From positions 1 to 37,625 of the IMG/VR virus record IMGVR_UViG_3300047445_000039: 37,625 nt of DNA; one strand, 5' to 3'. A program made the position numbers and the translations under genes. The notes beneath the pieces are model-generated. The model made no database searches. It saw only the letters and a program-made list of their open reading frames with translations, and was not told the DNA's origin. Below, in pieces: positions 1 through 7,778 of this stretch. Origin of the DNA: a virus. How positions within the stretch are numbered: position 1 is the stretch's first letter; each line of letters starts with the position of its first letter.

Positions 1-2
1 TC

Positions 3-959
3 GCTGAGGTAACTGAGCTAGCCAAGGCTAAGGGCGGCCCCCATGGCAAATGGAAGAAGGGCAAGGACCGCTCCCTGATGCAGCGCCTGGAATACTGTGT
101 CGCCGTCATTGGTAGCTACGAGATACAGCGGGTAACTAGAGCCGTTCTGGGCAAGATTGCCGAGAGCCTACAGGGCCGCTCCAAGAGCGCCACACGGTAC
201 GGCGAGCCCCTCAGTAACGCCACCATCAACCGCTACCTGTCGGCCGCCTCTGCCGTGCTGGCGTTCGCTCACAATGAGGAAATCATGACCGAGCGGCCCC
301 CGGCTGCTCCCTATCTGGACGAGGAGGAGACCAAGAAGGATAGGGACGTCCTCCAGCCCGAGCAGGACGAAGTAATCCTGCGGCTAATGCGCGAGGCGGG
401 GGACAAGCTGGAAGCGCTGTGCGTCGAGGCCATAAGCCACACGGGCTTGCGCCGGGGCGAACTGTGCGAGCGCCTGACGCCCGAGCAGATCACGATAGAA
501 CAGGTGGAGGATGAAGACGGAACGCTTGTTCACATCGGGGTCATTCGCTTGCATAAGGGACAGACGAAGAACGGAAAGGGGCGCATTGTAACCCTTCCGC
601 CCGAATTGGCTAAGCAGATCAGGGCGCTGATAGCTACCGGCTCCATGCCAAAAGGTAACCGTGTGCTAACTTGTTTCAAGCGAGCGGTAAAACGCGCGGG
701 GGTCTCCGGCAACATCGTCATACACTCGCTGCGCCATGCTCGCGTTAGGCGACTGCGGAAGGCGGGGGTCGAAAAGGGAATTCGCAAGCAATTACTTGGG
801 CATATGGACGATGATGTCCATGATGACTACGACGACCTAGACCTTGAGGATCATCTGGAAGTTGCGAAAAAAGTTGAGAAGTACGCGGGGGGCCGGGCCG
901 AAAAACTGGCTAAGAGGGGGTCGCAAGTCATTGATTTTGCTAAGGTCAACGAAGGCTAA
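3..959 (+). CDS. int: Tyrosine recombinase (phage integrase), 5' end outside window
   Basis: Catalyses site-specific integration and excision of the phage genome through a covalent 3'-phosphotyrosine intermediate. The frame is open from the left edge, so the N-terminus is missing; the first internal ATG is at 78. Numbered from that Met, the catalytic set is complete: Arg125 in HTGLRRGEL, a lysine near 164-167 in the beta-hairpin, His216 and Arg219 in HSLRH, His242 in LLGH and nucleophile Tyr251 in HDDYDDL. An SAM-like core-binding domain occupies roughly residues 1-80. It lies upstream of the phage RNA polymerase, as in integrase-bearing T7-like phages of marine bacteria. It is predicted active; att sites were not identified. 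Confidence 0.93.
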   Translation, partial: AEVTELAKAKGGPHGKWKKGKDRSLMQRLEYCVAVIGSYEIQRVTRAVLGKIAESLQGRSKSATRYGEPLSNATINRYLSAASAVLAFAHNEEIMTERPPAAPYLDEEETKKDRDVLQPEQDEVILRLMREAGDKLEALCVEAISHTGLRRGELCERLTPEQITIEQVEDEDGTLVHIGVIRLHKGQTKNGKGRIVTLPPELAKQIRALIATGSMPKGNRVLTCFKRAVKRAGVSGNIVIHSLRHARVRRLRKAGVEKGIRKQLLGHMDDDVHDDYDDLDLEDHLEVAKKVEKYAGGRAEKLAKRGSQVIDFAKVNEG

Positions 960-1145
960 AACGGGCCTGCGGAGGACGGAACCGAATTGGTGACTGTTGC
1001 CTATTGCAATCTAATTAAAACGCCCTATGTAGGCGACGAACGACAAGGCAAGCACGGTAATTAGGTTGTTGCGGGTAACTATCCAACAAAACCAACCACT
1101 TGCTCAAAAATGGCACTGACGTACTACAGACACGAAGGGGAACAG
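960..1145 (+). other. Intergenic leader between integrase and RNA polymerase genes
   Basis: No convincing ORF. It contains a near-perfect inverted repeat: CAATCTAATTA at 1007-1017 and TAATTAGGTTG at 1058-1068 (10 of 11 pair). A small CGCC/GGCG hairpin (1021-1035) lies between the arms. There is no U-tract, so it is not an intrinsic terminator. It is a reasonable place for a promoter or operator for the RNA polymerase gene, or for integrase arm sites, but neither can be shown. The last bases carry the GAAGGGGA ribosome binding site (1134-1141) of the next gene. Confidence 0.4.
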
Positions 1146-3668
1146 ATGGAACATGTGCAGATAGCTGAGGCCCGGGAATACCAACTGGCCGCAGCTTCCC
1201 TGAAGAAGCGGGACAAGCGACAGGCCGCCAGCTTCGGCAGGGGTTCAACTAGCGGCGCCATGGCCCTTAGCAAGCAGATGCTGCCGCGCCTCACTGAATA
1301 CCTATCCGAGAAGTGGAAGGAATACCTCCACGCCAACGACAAAGCCTACAACCTTGAGCGCCTGCTGCGCCAGTTGGGCCCAGAACTCGTGGCTCTGGTT
1401 TGCTTGCAGACCGGCCTGCATGTGGTTGCCGTCCAACCAAAGAAGCAGGTGAAGGCAATCAAGCTGTTCGCTGACAACCTTGAGGCCGAGTGCTTCTACG
1501 CGGGGCTGATGAAGTCCAACAGGAAGCTCGCTGAGCGGGCCACCAAGTATGCGGAGAAGCGCCACGCCAACCAGAAAATGCGCCATGCAGCCGCCCGCGC
1601 TGTAGCTAAGAAGGCCGGGTTCACGAACGACGATTGGTCCGAGGAGGAGCGCATCATTGCGGGAGTGTGGTGCTCCAACCTGCTCACCCAAGGGCTCCCC
1701 GATGTGTTCCGTTGGGACGAGTACACCGAATGGAACAAGGCGCTCGGCATCCCCGAGAAGCACAAGGTTCTGACCGTCTCCGAGGAGGCGCAGGGGTTCA
1801 TGGCTGATGCCGTCAAGGACATGGTGGTACGCAGGCCGGTTTGGCTCCCACGGCTGACCCCTCCCGATCCATGGGTTAGCTACAAGCAGAAGCCGTCCGA
1901 GGACAGCCGGGTGCTAGCTCAGAAGTCGCTGCTCAAGGCGTACAACAACGACCAGATTGCAGAGGTCAAGAAGGCGATAGCTGACGGCACGATGGCGCCC
2001 GCGCTGAAGGGCGTCAACACGCTGCAAGCCGTCCCGTTCAAGATCAACACTTGGCTGTTGGACGTGATGGATCAGGTGCAGGAGAGGGGCATCGTTGTCC
2101 CCGGGTTCACCGTGGCCGATAAGGTCGAGGTGCCCGAGAAGCTGACCGAGGAGCAGTGGCAAGCCTTGGGCCAGGACGAGCGCAAGCTAGCTAGCGAGGA
2201 GCGCTACTCCGCGCAGAAGCTCAACCGGCAGCGACACAGCGACTTGACGCTGTTGGCTCTGGACATGGCCGAGGCGCACCGGCTGGCCGAGGTGCCCGAG
2301 TTCTACATGGGGATGACGATGGACTTTCGGGGCCGCGTGTATCCGTTGCCGCGCTTCAATTTCCAACGGGGCGATCATGTGCGCAGCCTCTTCCTGTTCA
2401 AGAACGGGCTTCCGATTGGCGAAAAGGGTACACATTGGCTACGAGTACACGTTGCCAACTGTTGGGCGCAGAAGGCCCCCGGCGAGGATACCGGGCTCGA
2501 CAAGAAACCAATAGCTGAGAGGGTGCAATGGACGAAGGACAACGCGGACCTACTGGCAGACTACGCAGCCAACCCGCTTACCAATTTAGGTTGGACGCAG
2601 GCAGACAGCCCGTTCCTATTCCTAGCTGGATGCCGAGAATTGTCGAATGCGACTTCAGCAGGATCGAGCTACGTGTGCTCGCTGCCTGTCAGCTTCGACG
2701 GGAGTTGTTCGGGCCTTCAGCACATGGCGGGGGCAATGCTGGCGGAAGAAGGCCGCTTCGTGAACCTGACGGACAACGAAGCGCCGCAGGACATCTACGC
2801 CATTGTGGCTAAGGTGGCCCGCCGTATGGTCGAAGAGGACGCAGGGGGCCAGGACGAAAAGAAGCGCGGCTTTGCCCAGCTGTTCCTTAGCTACAAGGAT
2901 GGCAAGGGCATCGACAGGAAGCTGCTGAAGCGCTCGACAATGACGTTCTGCTATTCGTCAGAGGCCAACGGGATGGGCGATCAGTTCTTTGAGGACCTGA
3001 TGGCGCCATTGCAAGCCGATGCCGTGCGCAACAAGACGCCCCATCACTTCGGGACCGTCAAGGAGCAGGCGGCAGCGGCGCGCTACATGGGCCGCGTGGC
3101 CTATGCGGCGATCACCGAGGTAGTCCGCAAGCCCGCAGAGGCCATGGACTTCCTGAAGGCTCTCGCGGGCGTTATGGCGCACGAGGGGAAGCCGGTTAGC
3201 TGGGTGACACCGGCGGGGATACCGTGCGTCAACCGCTACCACGAGTCAAAAACGAAGACGCTTGAACTATGGCTCCATAATGAGCGCCTGCAATTGACCG
3301 TAGCTACTGGCAAGGAGGCTCCGCTCTTGAAACGCAAGTGTCAGCAGTCGATTGCGCCAAATTGGGTCCACTCGCTGGACGCGGCGCATTTGCTACTGAC
3401 GGCAGGTGCCTGCGCCGACGAGGGCATTACTGACATCGTGACCGTCCATGACTCATTTGGTTGCCTTCCGACACATGCCGACAGGTTCAATGAGATCATT
3501 CGAGAGCAATTTGTGCTGATGTATCAACAACATGACCAATTATCGACCTTACGTACTACAGCAAGCGCTCAGTTGTCAGAAGCAAACCAAAAGCGACTGC
3601 CGCAGCTTCCGACGAAGGGCAAGCTGGATTTAGACGAAGTCCACCGGGCGAAGTACGCCTTTGCCTGA
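1146..3668 (+). CDS. T7-type single-subunit DNA-dependent RNA polymerase
   Basis: Phage transcription enzyme of the T7 gp1 family, about 840 aa (T7: 883). Numbered from 1146, visible active-site residues are Asp518 in FDGSCSG (T7 Asp537), Lys595 and Tyr603 in the O-helix (T7 Lys631, Tyr639) and Asp769 in VHDSFG (T7 Asp812). The protein ends in YAFA, matching the T7 C-terminal foot FAFA. I chose ATG 1146 because GAAGGGGA lies just upstream; an in-frame ATG at 1110 lacks a ribosome site. In the promoter-specificity loop the Arg-Leu-Gln element (T7 Arg756/Gln758) is kept, but the T7 Asn748 position appears to be Glu, so promoters should differ from T7. Expected to transcribe the replication arm and perhaps the virion arm. 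Confidence 0.97.
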   Translation: MEHVQIAEAREYQLAAASLKKRDKRQAASFGRGSTSGAMALSKQMLPRLTEYLSEKWKEYLHANDKAYNLERLLRQLGPELVALVCLQTGLHVVAVQPKKQVKAIKLFADNLEAECFYAGLMKSNRKLAERATKYAEKRHANQKMRHAAARAVAKKAGFTNDDWSEEERIIAGVWCSNLLTQGLPDVFRWDEYTEWNKALGIPEKHKVLTVSEEAQGFMADAVKDMVVRRPVWLPRLTPPDPWVSYKQKPSEDSRVLAQKSLLKAYNNDQIAEVKKAIADGTMAPALKGVNTLQAVPFKINTWLLDVMDQVQERGIVVPGFTVADKVEVPEKLTEEQWQALGQDERKLASEERYSAQKLNRQRHSDLTLLALDMAEAHRLAEVPEFYMGMTMDFRGRVYPLPRFNFQRGDHVRSLFLFKNGLPIGEKGTHWLRVHVANCWAQKAPGEDTGLDKKPIAERVQWTKDNADLLADYAANPLTNLGWTQADSPFLFLAGCRELSNATSAGSSYVCSLPVSFDGSCSGLQHMAGAMLAEEGRFVNLTDNEAPQDIYAIVAKVARRMVEEDAGGQDEKKRGFAQLFLSYKDGKGIDRKLLKRSTMTFCYSSEANGMGDQFFEDLMAPLQADAVRNKTPHHFGTVKEQAAAARYMGRVAYAAITEVVRKPAEAMDFLKALAGVMAHEGKPVSWVTPAGIPCVNRYHESKTKTLELWLHNERLQLTVATGKEAPLLKRKCQQSIAPNWVHSLDAAHLLLTAGACADEGITDIVTVHDSFGCLPTHADRFNEIIREQFVLMYQQHDQLSTLRTTASAQLSEANQKRLPQLPTKGKLDLDEVHRAKYAFA

Positions 3669-3694
3669 ATAGTCACACATAGGGAACTAATACC

Positions 3695-3874
3695 ATGCGC
3701 AATACTTCGACCCCCGACAACTTCGAACGCATCTCGGAAGACCTTGTTGACCTCCTCATCCGCGCCATCGGCTCGCTTACCGAGCAGGACGAGCAGGAGC
3801 GGAAGGCTGCGAAGCTCGTCCTCTCCATGGCCGCCGAGGGCATCTGCAAGCGCGCCATCGCACTGACCGCGTGA
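3695..3874 (+). CDS. Small hypothetical protein, 59 aa
   Basis: ATG 3695 follows AGGGA at 3681-3685. The product is mostly helical and charged, with Leu/Ile-rich helices (around residues 15-27) and a Lys/Ala-rich C-terminal half. No family was recognised. It is the first of three 59-residue ORFs in a row after the RNA polymerase gene; its stop overlaps the next start (GTGA at 3871-3874), suggesting translational coupling. By position it corresponds to the small host-takeover genes of T7-like phages, but that role is only inferred from location. Confidence 0.6.
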   Translation: MRNTSTPDNFERISEDLVDLLIRAIGSLTEQDEQERKAAKLVLSMAAEGICKRAIALTA

Positions 3875-4050
3875 GCATCGCGGCCAACGTCGGGGAGATT
3901 ATCCGCCTCGACCATCTGCTTGAGGAGATTGCCGGGAAACCGGTTGTCTCCCTTGCAGACCTGAATGAGTGGCGTTGGCTGAAGCAGCAGCGCCGCTATC
4001 AGGTGCGAGCAATCCGTAATTATCAACCTCCAACATCGAGCATCAGATGA
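3871..4050 (+). CDS. Small hypothetical protein, 59 aa
   Basis: GTG start overlapping the previous stop by four bases. The sequence has an acidic/hydrophobic N-terminal helix (residues 8-21) followed by a Trp- and Arg-rich stretch (NEWRWLKQQRRYQVRAIRN, about residues 31-49), which could bind nucleic acid or a partner protein. No family recognised. Its stop overlaps the next ATG (ATGA at 4047-4050). The continuous chain of overlaps supports real translation; the function is unknown. Confidence 0.55.
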   Translation: MSIAANVGEIIRLDHLLEEIAGKPVVSLADLNEWRWLKQQRRYQVRAIRNYQPPTSSIR

Positions 4051-4226
4051 ACGGCGACGTTTTCGAAACAACTGGCGAATGTGGTGCCACCCTGCGCCTT
4101 GAGGCGGTCTCAGTGCCTCACGTTGGCGTCAATATCAGTGTGAGGGACGATACCACTGCCATCATCACGCTCAGCTATGAGCAGGCGCGGGCGCTCGCCA
4201 ATGCCTTGGTTGATGCGGGGTTCTGA
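4047..4226 (+). CDS. Small hypothetical protein, 59 aa
   Basis: ATG overlaps the preceding stop. Predicted beta-rich N-terminal two thirds and a C-terminal helix (LSYEQARALANALVDAG, residues 42-58) of a kind common in small phage proteins that end in an amphipathic helix. No named family recognised. It closes a three-gene coupled cluster; a structured non-coding region follows before the SSB gene. Confidence 0.55.
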   Translation: MNGDVFETTGECGATLRLEAVSVPHVGVNISVRDDTTAIITLSYEQARALANALVDAGF

Positions 4227-4381
4227 CTACAACGGCAATGACCGCATCGGAGAGGGTTCGCCATCTTTTCCCGATGCGGTCCCGTCGCCGCTAAGGCGCG
4301 GCTGAAACGCATCCATTAACGGGGGCAGCGGACTTCGCTGCACTCAGCAACTAAAGCTTACTAACGGTACTAAATTTCTAA
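4227..4381 (+). promoter_or_regulatory. Structured leader upstream of the SSB gene
   Basis: This 155-base gap has no ORF but holds three hairpins: a perfect 11-bp inverted repeat GACCGCATCGG (4240-4250) with CCGATGCGGTC (4271-4281); GCCGC/GCGGC (4287-4302); and GCAGCG/CGCTGC with a 5-base loop (4325-4341). None is followed by a U-run, so termination is unlikely. The region then turns AT-rich up to the ATG at 4382, without a clear Shine-Dalgarno sequence. Candidate roles are RNase processing, a promoter or operator, or translational control of the SSB gene. T4 gp32 is a known precedent for SSB self-regulation through a folded leader, but the link here is inference. Confidence 0.5.
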
Positions 4382-4948
4382 ATGGCGAAGATTACTAAGA
4401 CGCTCCCCGTGGGGACCGCAGTGTTTCCGAAGCTCGACAAGGTCGATGTCTACACTCCCAAGAATGCGAAGGGTCAGGCAACCGGCCCCGAGAAACGCAC
4501 TTGGAACACTCGTGTCAAGTACGGGGACGAAGACCACCGCGCAATTGATGCGTGGCTGAAGAAGCTGGCTAAGGACGCTGGCCTTTCCTCAGTGGCCAAC
4601 TGGCCGTGGAAGAAAGACAAGAAGACCGGCGAACTCACGCTGATGGTTAGCTCCGGCGAGGAGTACAAGCCGGGTCTCTACGACGCGAAGAACAACAAGC
4701 TCCCTGAGGGTACCGTGATCGGCGGCGGATCGCAGATCAAAGTGAACGTGTCGCCCTTCGTTTACGAGGGTCTCGGCGGCGGTATCAAGCTGTACCTCAA
4801 CGCGGTGCAGGTGATTAAGCTTGAGCGCGGTGGCGCCAATGGCGTTAGCCCGTTCGAGGAAGAGCAAGGCTACGAGGCTCCGGCAGTTGCCGAGGACAAG
4901 TCGCCCTTCGATCCGTCCGCAGCTAAGGACGATGACGAGGCGTTCTGA
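4382..4948 (+). CDS. Single-stranded DNA-binding protein, T7 gp2.5-like
   Basis: Binds ssDNA at the replication fork and during recombination. At 188 aa it is shorter than T7 gp2.5 (232 aa). It is a lysine/aromatic-rich beta-sheet protein with a flexible acidic tail from about residue 153, ending DDDEAF. An acidic tail with terminal Phe is the gp2.5 hallmark that contacts polymerase and helicase. It precedes the endonuclease I gene exactly as in T7 (gene order 2.5-3). The stop overlaps the next ATG (TGATG at 4946-4950). No strong ribosome site is visible before ATG 4382. Confidence 0.88.
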   Translation: MAKITKTLPVGTAVFPKLDKVDVYTPKNAKGQATGPEKRTWNTRVKYGDEDHRAIDAWLKKLAKDAGLSSVANWPWKKDKKTGELTLMVSSGEEYKPGLYDAKNNKLPEGTVIGGGSQIKVNVSPFVYEGLGGGIKLYLNAVQVIKLERGGANGVSPFEEEQGYEAPAVAEDKSPFDPSAAKDDDEAF

Positions 4949-5403
4949 TGACCAAGAAACCTGCGCTGGCGCGTAGGTATCGGTCAGGTCTCGAAGAGAA
5001 GCTTGCAGAGCAGTTGGACGCGGCGGGGATTGGCTACGAGTACGAGTCTGAAAAGATTCCGTACACGATCCCCGCCCGAGTGGCGAAGTATCTGCCCGAC
5101 TTTCCGATTTCCGGAACCAACATCTATCTAGAAGCTAAGGGCCATTGGGGCGGCGGCAAGTTCGGAGGCATCAAGCAAGCTTCCGCAGAACAGCGCCAGA
5201 AGATGTTGCTCCTCAAAGAGCAGCACCCCGGCCTTGATATTCGCGTCGTGTACGAACGCGCCAGCACCAAAATCTATCCCGGCAGTCCGACCACCAACGC
5301 CATGTGGGCAGAAACCCATGGGTTCAAGTGGGCCGACAAAGGGACCATTCCGCAAGAATGGATCGATGAAATCAAACTTCAACAGAAGAGGAAGAAGACA
5401 TGA
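4948..5403 (+). CDS. Endonuclease I (T7 gp3-like Holliday junction resolvase)
   Basis: Resolves branched DNA and degrades host DNA in T7-type infection. At 151 aa it is close to the T7 enzyme (149 aa). Catalytic residues align with T7 Glu20, Asp55, Glu65 and Lys67: Glu16 in YRSGLEEK, Asp51 in LPDF, and Glu62 with Lys64 in LEAKG. Family segments EQHPGLDIRVVYERASTK and YPGSPTT follow. The C-terminus is Lys-rich. Coupled to the SSB gene upstream and, through ATGA at 5400, to the next gene. Confidence 0.96.
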   Translation: MTKKPALARRYRSGLEEKLAEQLDAAGIGYEYESEKIPYTIPARVAKYLPDFPISGTNIYLEAKGHWGGGKFGGIKQASAEQRQKMLLLKEQHPGLDIRVVYERASTKIYPGSPTTNAMWAETHGFKWADKGTIPQEWIDEIKLQQKRKKT

Positions 5404-5633
5404 CGAACTCGCAGTTTTTCCGCTCGGTCAGCCTTAGCCCGCAGCAGAGGACCATCCTTGGCCATCTGGCTAGCGGTCGCACTATCTCCACCATGGAGAG
5501 CAATATCGTCTACAAAATCGGCCGCCTCTCTGACGTGGTCCTGAAGCTGCGCCGCAAGGGCTTCAACATCGAGACCGATGTGCGCAAGGACGAGACCGGA
5601 ACCAAGTACAGCCGCTACTCGCTGGCTGCGTAA
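5400..5633 (+). CDS. Small winged-helix (HTH_39-type) DNA-binding protein
   Basis: 77 aa. SLSPQQRTILGHLASGRTIS followed by a recognition-helix-like segment and RRKGFNIETDV then a beta wing (TKYSRYSLA) matches the layout of the phage HTH_39 helix-turn-helix family: two helices, a helix ending in LRRKGFNIET, and a two-strand wing. The ATG overlaps the endonuclease I stop by four bases. A DNA-binding or regulatory role is likely by fold; the target is unknown. No other regulator-like gene is obvious in the window except possibly 9959-10207. Confidence 0.75.
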   Translation: MTNSQFFRSVSLSPQQRTILGHLASGRTISTMESNIVYKIGRLSDVVLKLRRKGFNIETDVRKDETGTKYSRYSLAA

Positions 5634-5636
5634 TTG

Positions 5637-6083
5637 ATGGTGGGTAAAAGGAAGCCGCTCGCAGATAGGTTCTGGCCAAAGGTTAGACGTTCTGCGGGCG
5701 GCGGATGTTGGGAGTGGACTGGAGCGAAACTCCCTCGCGGGTATGGGGTGATGGGCTCTGGCGGTAGCGCAGGAAATAACATAGGGGCGCATCGCGTTTC
5801 ATATGAGTTGCACAAAGGCCCTATTCCTGATGGGCAACTGATCATGCACACCTGCGACAACCCAAGCTGCGTCAACCCCGAGCATCTGGTCGCAGGCTCT
5901 GCGCAGGATAACAGTTGGGACATGGCGCGGAAGGGTCGCGGCAACACGGTCAAGCTAACTGCCTCCGATGTTATTGCAATTAGGAAGGCAGAAGGCACGC
6001 ACGCCAGCTTAGCTCGCGACTACAACGTCTCCCCAGAAACAATCGGCTATATAAGAAGAGGATTGACGTGGCGGCATACTTGA
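5637..6083 (+). CDS. HNH homing-type endonuclease
   Basis: 148 aa. The central HNH module reads AHRVSYELHKGPIPDG, then MHTCDNPSCVNPEHLVAG, giving the His, Asn and His metal/nuclease residues and two structural Cys (HNH_3-type). The C-terminal 45 residues (SDVIAIRKAEG to YIRRGLTW) look like a NUMOD-type helix-turn-helix for target binding. ATG 5637 is used; a TTG lies one codon earlier at 5634. No good ribosome site is visible. The gene lies between replication genes and overlaps the primase start by 16 bases, which fits a free-standing selfish endonuclease that inserted there. Confidence 0.9.
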   Translation: MVGKRKPLADRFWPKVRRSAGGGCWEWTGAKLPRGYGVMGSGGSAGNNIGAHRVSYELHKGPIPDGQLIMHTCDNPSCVNPEHLVAGSAQDNSWDMARKGRGNTVKLTASDVIAIRKAEGTHASLARDYNVSPETIGYIRRGLTWRHT

Positions 6084-7669
6084 ATCACGGCCCGTGCGAT
6101 AAGTGTGGGTCCAGTGATGGGCGCGCATCCTATGAGGATCAGAGCTTCTACTGCTTTGTCTGTGAGACATACACAGCACCTAGCGGAGCGGAGGGGCATC
6201 ACGATGTAGCGTTCACGCCGATGCGTGGCGAATACCGCGCGATGACAACGCGTGGACTAAAGGAAGAGACACTCAGGAAAGCAGGTTATCAGTACGACCG
6301 AGCCACTAAAACCCACATCATGAATGTTAGGGACAGCGGCGGAAAACTAATAGCGCAGAAATTCAGAACACCGGAGAGCAAAGGCTCGTGGATCGGGGAC
6401 GCAAAGGACCCACCGATTTACCTTAGCTGGCTGTGGCCGTCCAAGGGCCGGAGTGTACTGCTGACCGAAGGCGAGATTGACGCTCTGTCCTTCTGGCAGG
6501 CGTGGGACTGTAAGTATCCCGTCGGGTCTCTACCTAACGGTACGGGATCAGTGCGCAAGGCTATTTTGAAGCACTACGAGCAATTGTGTGCATTCGATAG
6601 TATCTATCTGAGCTTCGATAACGACGAGCCGGGGCAAAAGGCGCTGGAGCTAGCTTGCCAGCTATTGCCTGTTGGTAAGGTCAAGATCATCCGGCTCCCG
6701 GAGGACTGCAAGGACGCCAATGAGTGCCTGATCAAGCACGGGCCACAAGCTCTCATTCGCTCTTACTACGACGCCAAGGACCACCGGCCCGATGGCATCC
6801 GCGAGGGACGCGAGTTCACCAAGGAGCGGCTGAAGAAGAAGCGGCGCGCAGGGTTCAAGCTGCCGTGGCCGAAGCTAGATGAAATGTGGATGGGTCTCCG
6901 AGATGGAGAAGTCACGACTATCTGCGCCGGTAGCGGTATCGGCAAGTCAACTATCGCAAGGCACATCGCCTACCACCTCCGAACAGAGCACAAGCTCAAA
7001 ATCGGCAATATCTATCTTGAAGAGGACAACGATACCAGTGTGTCCGCTTACGTCGCACTGCATCAGGGTGTTCCCCTAAAGAACGTCTTAGCTAATCCTG
7101 AGTCCATCAGTGACGAGGATTGGGACGCAGCGCTAGCCGCTGTTGTTTACGACGGTATGTACTTTTTCGATCACTTCGGTTCGCTGGAGAGCGACCGACT
7201 GCTGACCATGATGCGTTTCATGGCCGCGAGTGGCTGCCGGTTCATTGTGCTTGATCACATCAGCATCGTTCACAGCGGCACCGAGACCAACGACGAACGC
7301 AAAGACATCGATATCCTGATGACCAAGCTAGCTAGCTTCGTCAAGGAGACCGGCGTTGGCGTGATTGCCGTTGTCCATCTGAAGCGAGGGAAGAATTACA
7401 ATGAGGGTGACGCCATTAGTCTCACTGATATGCGTGGATCAGCGAGCATTGAACAGCTTTCGTTCAACGTTCTTGGCTTGGAGCGCGATCAGCAGGACAA
7501 CGACCAGAAGCTATTCGCGCAAATGCGGTCGCTCAAATGCCGCATCACTGGCGAGACCGGTGAAGCGGATAGGCTCAAATGGAATGTAAAGAGAGGACAG
7601 TATGAAGTTGCAGGACCTGAGTGCTTCGATCCCACCGGAGCAGCGGCAGACGATGACGCGCCGTTCTAA
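6068..7669 (+). CDS. Bifunctional DNA primase-helicase, T7 gp4-like
   Basis: Primes lagging-strand synthesis and unwinds DNA. 533 aa (T7 gp4A 566). The N-terminal zinc ribbon has Cys10, Cys13, Cys29 and Cys32. The TOPRIM primase centre has Glu134 (LLTEGE) and Asp184/Asp186 (FDNDEPG). The RecA-like helicase domain has Walker A GSGIGKST (288-295) and Walker B with Asp396 (FIVLDH), then a DMRGS motif near residue 455. The acidic C-terminus ends DDDAPF; a terminal Phe is what T7 gp4 uses to touch the polymerase. GTG 6068 follows AAGAGGA. It overlaps the HNH gene upstream, and a 41-aa ORF begins inside its 3' end. Confidence 0.96.
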   Translation: MAAYLNHGPCDKCGSSDGRASYEDQSFYCFVCETYTAPSGAEGHHDVAFTPMRGEYRAMTTRGLKEETLRKAGYQYDRATKTHIMNVRDSGGKLIAQKFRTPESKGSWIGDAKDPPIYLSWLWPSKGRSVLLTEGEIDALSFWQAWDCKYPVGSLPNGTGSVRKAILKHYEQLCAFDSIYLSFDNDEPGQKALELACQLLPVGKVKIIRLPEDCKDANECLIKHGPQALIRSYYDAKDHRPDGIREGREFTKERLKKKRRAGFKLPWPKLDEMWMGLRDGEVTTICAGSGIGKSTIARHIAYHLRTEHKLKIGNIYLEEDNDTSVSAYVALHQGVPLKNVLANPESISDEDWDAALAAVVYDGMYFFDHFGSLESDRLLTMMRFMAASGCRFIVLDHISIVHSGTETNDERKDIDILMTKLASFVKETGVGVIAVVHLKRGKNYNEGDAISLTDMRGSASIEQLSFNVLGLERDQQDNDQKLFAQMRSLKCRITGETGEADRLKWNVKRGQYEVAGPECFDPTGAAADDDAPF

Positions 7670-7778
7670 CGTTGCCGCATGGCACGGGGAGCAGGCGGTC
7701 AAGGCGTATCGCCGTAAGGATATGGTTGCCTATGTGCGACATACCCAGATTGCGGACTACCTGTGGAGTACGTGGTGA
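7653..7778 (+). CDS. Possible 41-aa small protein overlapping primase end
   Basis: Starts within the last codons of the primase gene and ends with TGA overlapping the next ATG (TGATG at 7776-7780). The predicted peptide is basic and aromatic (AWHGEQAVKAYRRKD, ending LWSTW) and probably helical. GGAG lies about 12 bases upstream of ATG 7653. Evidence is the overlap geometry on both sides and the otherwise empty gap of about 110 bases. No family recognised; it could be a chance ORF. Confidence 0.45.
   Translation: MTRRSNVAAWHGEQAVKAYRRKDMVAYVRHTQIADYLWSTW

Noticed and set aside
1007-1068. attP core site
   Set aside because: The inverted repeat arms are about 40 bases apart, far more than the 6-8-base overlap region of tyrosine recombinase cores; no tRNA-derived sequence is seen.
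4240-4281. Intrinsic terminator before the SSB gene
   Set aside because: The 11-bp hairpin has a 20-base loop and no following T-run.
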